Shown one piece after another: positions 48,396 through 50,602 of a stretch of 50,602 bases of DNA. Each line of letters begins with the position of its first letter. The first letter of the stretch is position 1. The DNA is from an uncultured Verrucomicrobiae bacterium (lineage in GTDB: Bacteria > Verrucomicrobiota > Verrucomicrobiia > Limisphaerales > AAA164-E04). A program made the position numbers and the translations under genes. The stretch lies in contig CALSPN010000010.1 in NCBI GenBank assembly GCA_943788245.1, positions 1-50,602 on the forward strand. The letters are read 5' to 3'. The notes under the pieces are model-generated. The model worked only from the letters and a program-made list of their open reading frames with translations, was not told where the DNA came from and searched no databases.

Positions 48396-50602
48396 ATGAA
48401 ATCTAATTGCTACTTTAACTTACTCAGAACCAACGCGTTTGTCTTTTTTTTCGGCGTCCTTATTTCCTTTGGCCACTTACAGGCAGCTGACTCCGACGGT
48501 GACGGTATCATAGACGCCATCGACCGTAATCCGGATGGAAAGGGCTGGGTCATTGATCTACAAGAGACGAACGGTATCTTAACCCACACCGGAAGCCTGA
48601 TTGAGGAGGGAGCTGGTGCATTAACTTTTTTGGAGACCGATATCACAGGTAATCACGGTTTGCTAAGGGTTTATAGCGCTGGGCGGTTCGATTTTATCGC
48701 TAGTTCACCGCATGATTCGCTCCCGCAAGGCGCTCAAAGAACCGATCTTTTTGAAGTCAATTCCACAGGGGGCATTTTATTTCAGGTATTGGTGAACATT
48801 ACCGGTACTAATGACCCTGCCATCATTTCCAAGCTCAATTACCAGCTAAACGCGCAGCGACTCGAACGCCTTGAAAAGGCAAGTGGAACTTTGCGTGTTA
48901 AAGACATTGATACGGGGCAATCCAATTTCATTCCCCAGGAGCAGAATGTGGGGCTTCATGGAACTTTTTCTATCAGTAGCTCTGGTAACTGGACCTATGT
49001 TTCCAAAAATAGTCATCATGGCTTTCTGGTGGGCTCGAGTGTCAAGGATACCTTTACTGTGGTATCAAAAGATGCCACTCAGCGGGAAGTCAGTATCACC
49101 ATCAATGGCACAAAAAATCCGGAACCGAATAACCTGAATGGCATGAATTACTACGAAGTGCCAAGCGAGGGGAAACTTTTGCTATGGGACAACATTGTAG
49201 AGGAGGGACCTTATTTTACATCTCTGGATGGGTGGAACTACCATAACGCAAATGTTCAGCAACTTTTCAAACTGGAGAAAGGGCGGCGCTACAGTTTCAA
49301 AATGGAAGGAGTGACCCTGGCAAACCCGAAACTCCAGTTGATGGAGGCGATCGATACGTCAAAAACCTATTCACTGCTGCAGCAACCAAGCAAGGGCAAT
49401 GTGACGATTAATCCGTATACTGGATCCTGGGTCTATACAGCGGATAAAGACGCTACAGGCGATGATGAGTCGCTGATCCAGATAAAGGTGGAATCCGCTG
49501 GTGGAAGCGATCAAGTCATCGAAATCGACGGTATCAATCTAAGCAGTCAGAGACGCAATAAACGCATGGCCGGCGGGAATTTTGGTCGATGGATTGCCGG
49601 GAATGATGCGGGAGATTTCATGGGGTCTGATGCCGAAATTGTTTTTACCCCCAGCGAATCTGGCTATTATTTGTTAGCCTGTATTGGAAAGGAAGGTTCT
49701 CAGACCTTCGGCGTCGGTAGCTTCAAACTGACGGTAACCGAGGTGAGCAGTGACAATCCCTTCGGAGGGGATCGGGACAATCTCATGAACGTAGAGGCAG
49801 AGGGTGATCTGGTTAAACCTGTGTCATTGAGGGAGGATTATGAAAGCACGACACTTGTTGAAGGTGAAATTGATCCGGAAAAAAAGGACTTCAAGATTGT
49901 AGATGGAGATACTTTTAAAAACTTCAAAGGGCAACTGCAACAACACGGGGATATCGATTACGTCCAAATTGAGCTTAAGATTGAAAAGTGGTATTCCTTT
50001 GAGGTGGGAGGGGATCTGGCGGATCCAAGGATCGAGCTCCTTGACAAGAATTTGGGCTGGGTGGTCAATAGCTCTAGGGATGGGGGCAAGGGACTCAATG
50101 GGGTCGTTAAATACAAACCTTCAAAGACAGGTGTTTACTATCTAAAAATACAATCTGATGCACCCACTGATTGGCCAGAGAGCGTTTCCATGGGTAAGGG
50201 GGACTTATGTGGTCGAAGTAACTGGTGGAGCGATTGGCCCATATGGACATTGGCTCTCCAGCCAAGGTGTTCCTGCACTTTTCAGTAACCTTCCAGTCGA
50301 CGACGTAGCCAGTGGAACAGAGACGAGCAGTTCCGCACTTATATCCGACCGGTTCAGCGGAATCATTGATAAGGACGGGGACCGTGATTGGTTTCGATAC
50401 ACGCTGGAAAAAAGTAAGATTTACCGATGGAATCTAGATTCCGCTGAACCGGTCGAAAATACCTGGAAGTCATTAGTCAAACCTTCCATTGTGCTGAGAG
50501 ACAGTCAGGGAAACAAACTGGACGAGGATGCGGTCACACATCGTAATGGTGATGGTACCTTGGTTACACATTCGACCATCGTTTTCACTACTGAATACAC
50601 GG
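48396..50602 (+). CDS. Giant exported protein with VCBS-type repeats and pre-peptidase-like domains, frameshifted and partial
   Basis: The ATG at 48396 starts a signal peptide (NAFVFFFGVLISFGHLQA) followed by DSDGDGIIDAIDRNPDGKG, a Ca-binding segment. Two VCBS-like repeats follow (EEGAGALTFLETDITGNHG; GTLRVKDIDTGQSNF, with ISSSGNWTYVSKNS and TFTVVSKDAT). After these come pre-peptidase C-terminal-like beta domains (DYVQIELKIEKWYSFEVGG; GVYYLKIQSDAP). As read, the frame stops at 50286-50288 after an unrelated tail. Removing one G from the five at 50198-50202 gives MGKGTYVVEVTGGAIGPYG and a frame open to the window's end, with another such domain (DKDGDRDWFRYTLEKSKIYR). Likely a large cell-surface protein. 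Confidence 0.82.
50346..50455. repeat. Perfect 19-bp inverted repeat flanking 72 bp inside a coding region
   Basis: CGACCGGTTCAGCGGAATC at 50346-50364 is the exact reverse complement of 50437-50455. The 72-bp spacer equals 24 codons. The right copy also overlaps a 14-bp palindrome (GGAATCTAGATTCC at 50429-50442). Both copies are translated in the gene's corrected frame, giving DRFSGI and DSAEPV. Confidence 0.9.

Overview
The window looks like chromosomal DNA from a Gram-negative member of the Planctomycetota-Verrucomicrobiota group, most likely a marine or aquatic Verrucomicrobiota. The inference rests on gene families rather than a marker gene. There are a lptD-like outer-membrane gene and an H-X9-DG pseudopilin. 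Several 'planctomycete-type' gene sets encode DUF1549/DUF1553, DUF1501 and DUF1592-group proteins with c-type heme motifs. Giant secreted FG-GAP/UnbV, LamG, PA14 and TIG proteins are present, along with a sulfatase. I see no rRNA, tRNA, CRISPR array, phage or insertion sequence.

Layout. 1-4293 (minus): a partial lptD-like gene, then a tightly overlapping ABC-transporter operon (ATPase, FtsX-type permease, His-rich lipoprotein, DUF3299 lipoprotein) resembling the Vibrio Zrg zinc-uptake locus. 4338-5312 (plus): an endonuclease/exonuclease/phosphatase-family membrane protein. 5344-23663 (minus): a block of very large exported proteins. These are a propeller protein with a Glu-Pro repeat, a double FG-GAP/UnbV protein, a LamG-PA14-LamG protein ending at a strong terminator, a FG-GAP/UnbV/thioredoxin/TPR protein interrupted by one in-frame TGA, a DUF1592-group cytochrome-like protein, and a pseudopilin. 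24002-27765 (plus): a pentaheme cytochrome c and a sorbosone-dehydrogenase-like propeller. 27768-33459 (minus): DUF1501, DUF1549/DUF1553 and a FAD oxidoreductase, all closely coupled. 33589-37794 (plus): a sulfatase with an unusual active-site signature, trpB and a class III aminotransferase. 38106-42984: a small secreted protein, a second DUF1549/DUF1553-DUF1501 pair and a DMT-family transporter. 43092-47685: a SMP-30-like propeller, a serine esterase and an eight-repeat TIG protein. 47686-50602: an AT-rich gap and the start of a VCBS/pre-peptidase-like giant protein that runs off the window.

Much of the coding capacity is for exported proteins: heme proteins, TAT-exported DUF1501 proteins, carbohydrate-binding-type modules and a sulfatase. 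This fits a bacterium that attacks complex polysaccharides at or outside its outer membrane; that role is inferred.

The most interesting signal is in the gene at 16359-20120. Two long coding halves are in the same frame, separated only by a TGA at 18198-18200. Right after the TGA is a hairpin whose apical loop (GGTCA) starts 18 nt downstream, which is the geometry of a bacterial SECIS element. The gene also encodes a CxxC thioredoxin domain. This is a candidate new selenoprotein. The caution is that six other genes in the window carry single-base frameshifts that look like sequencing errors. Those are all indels, however, whereas this would have to be a substitution.
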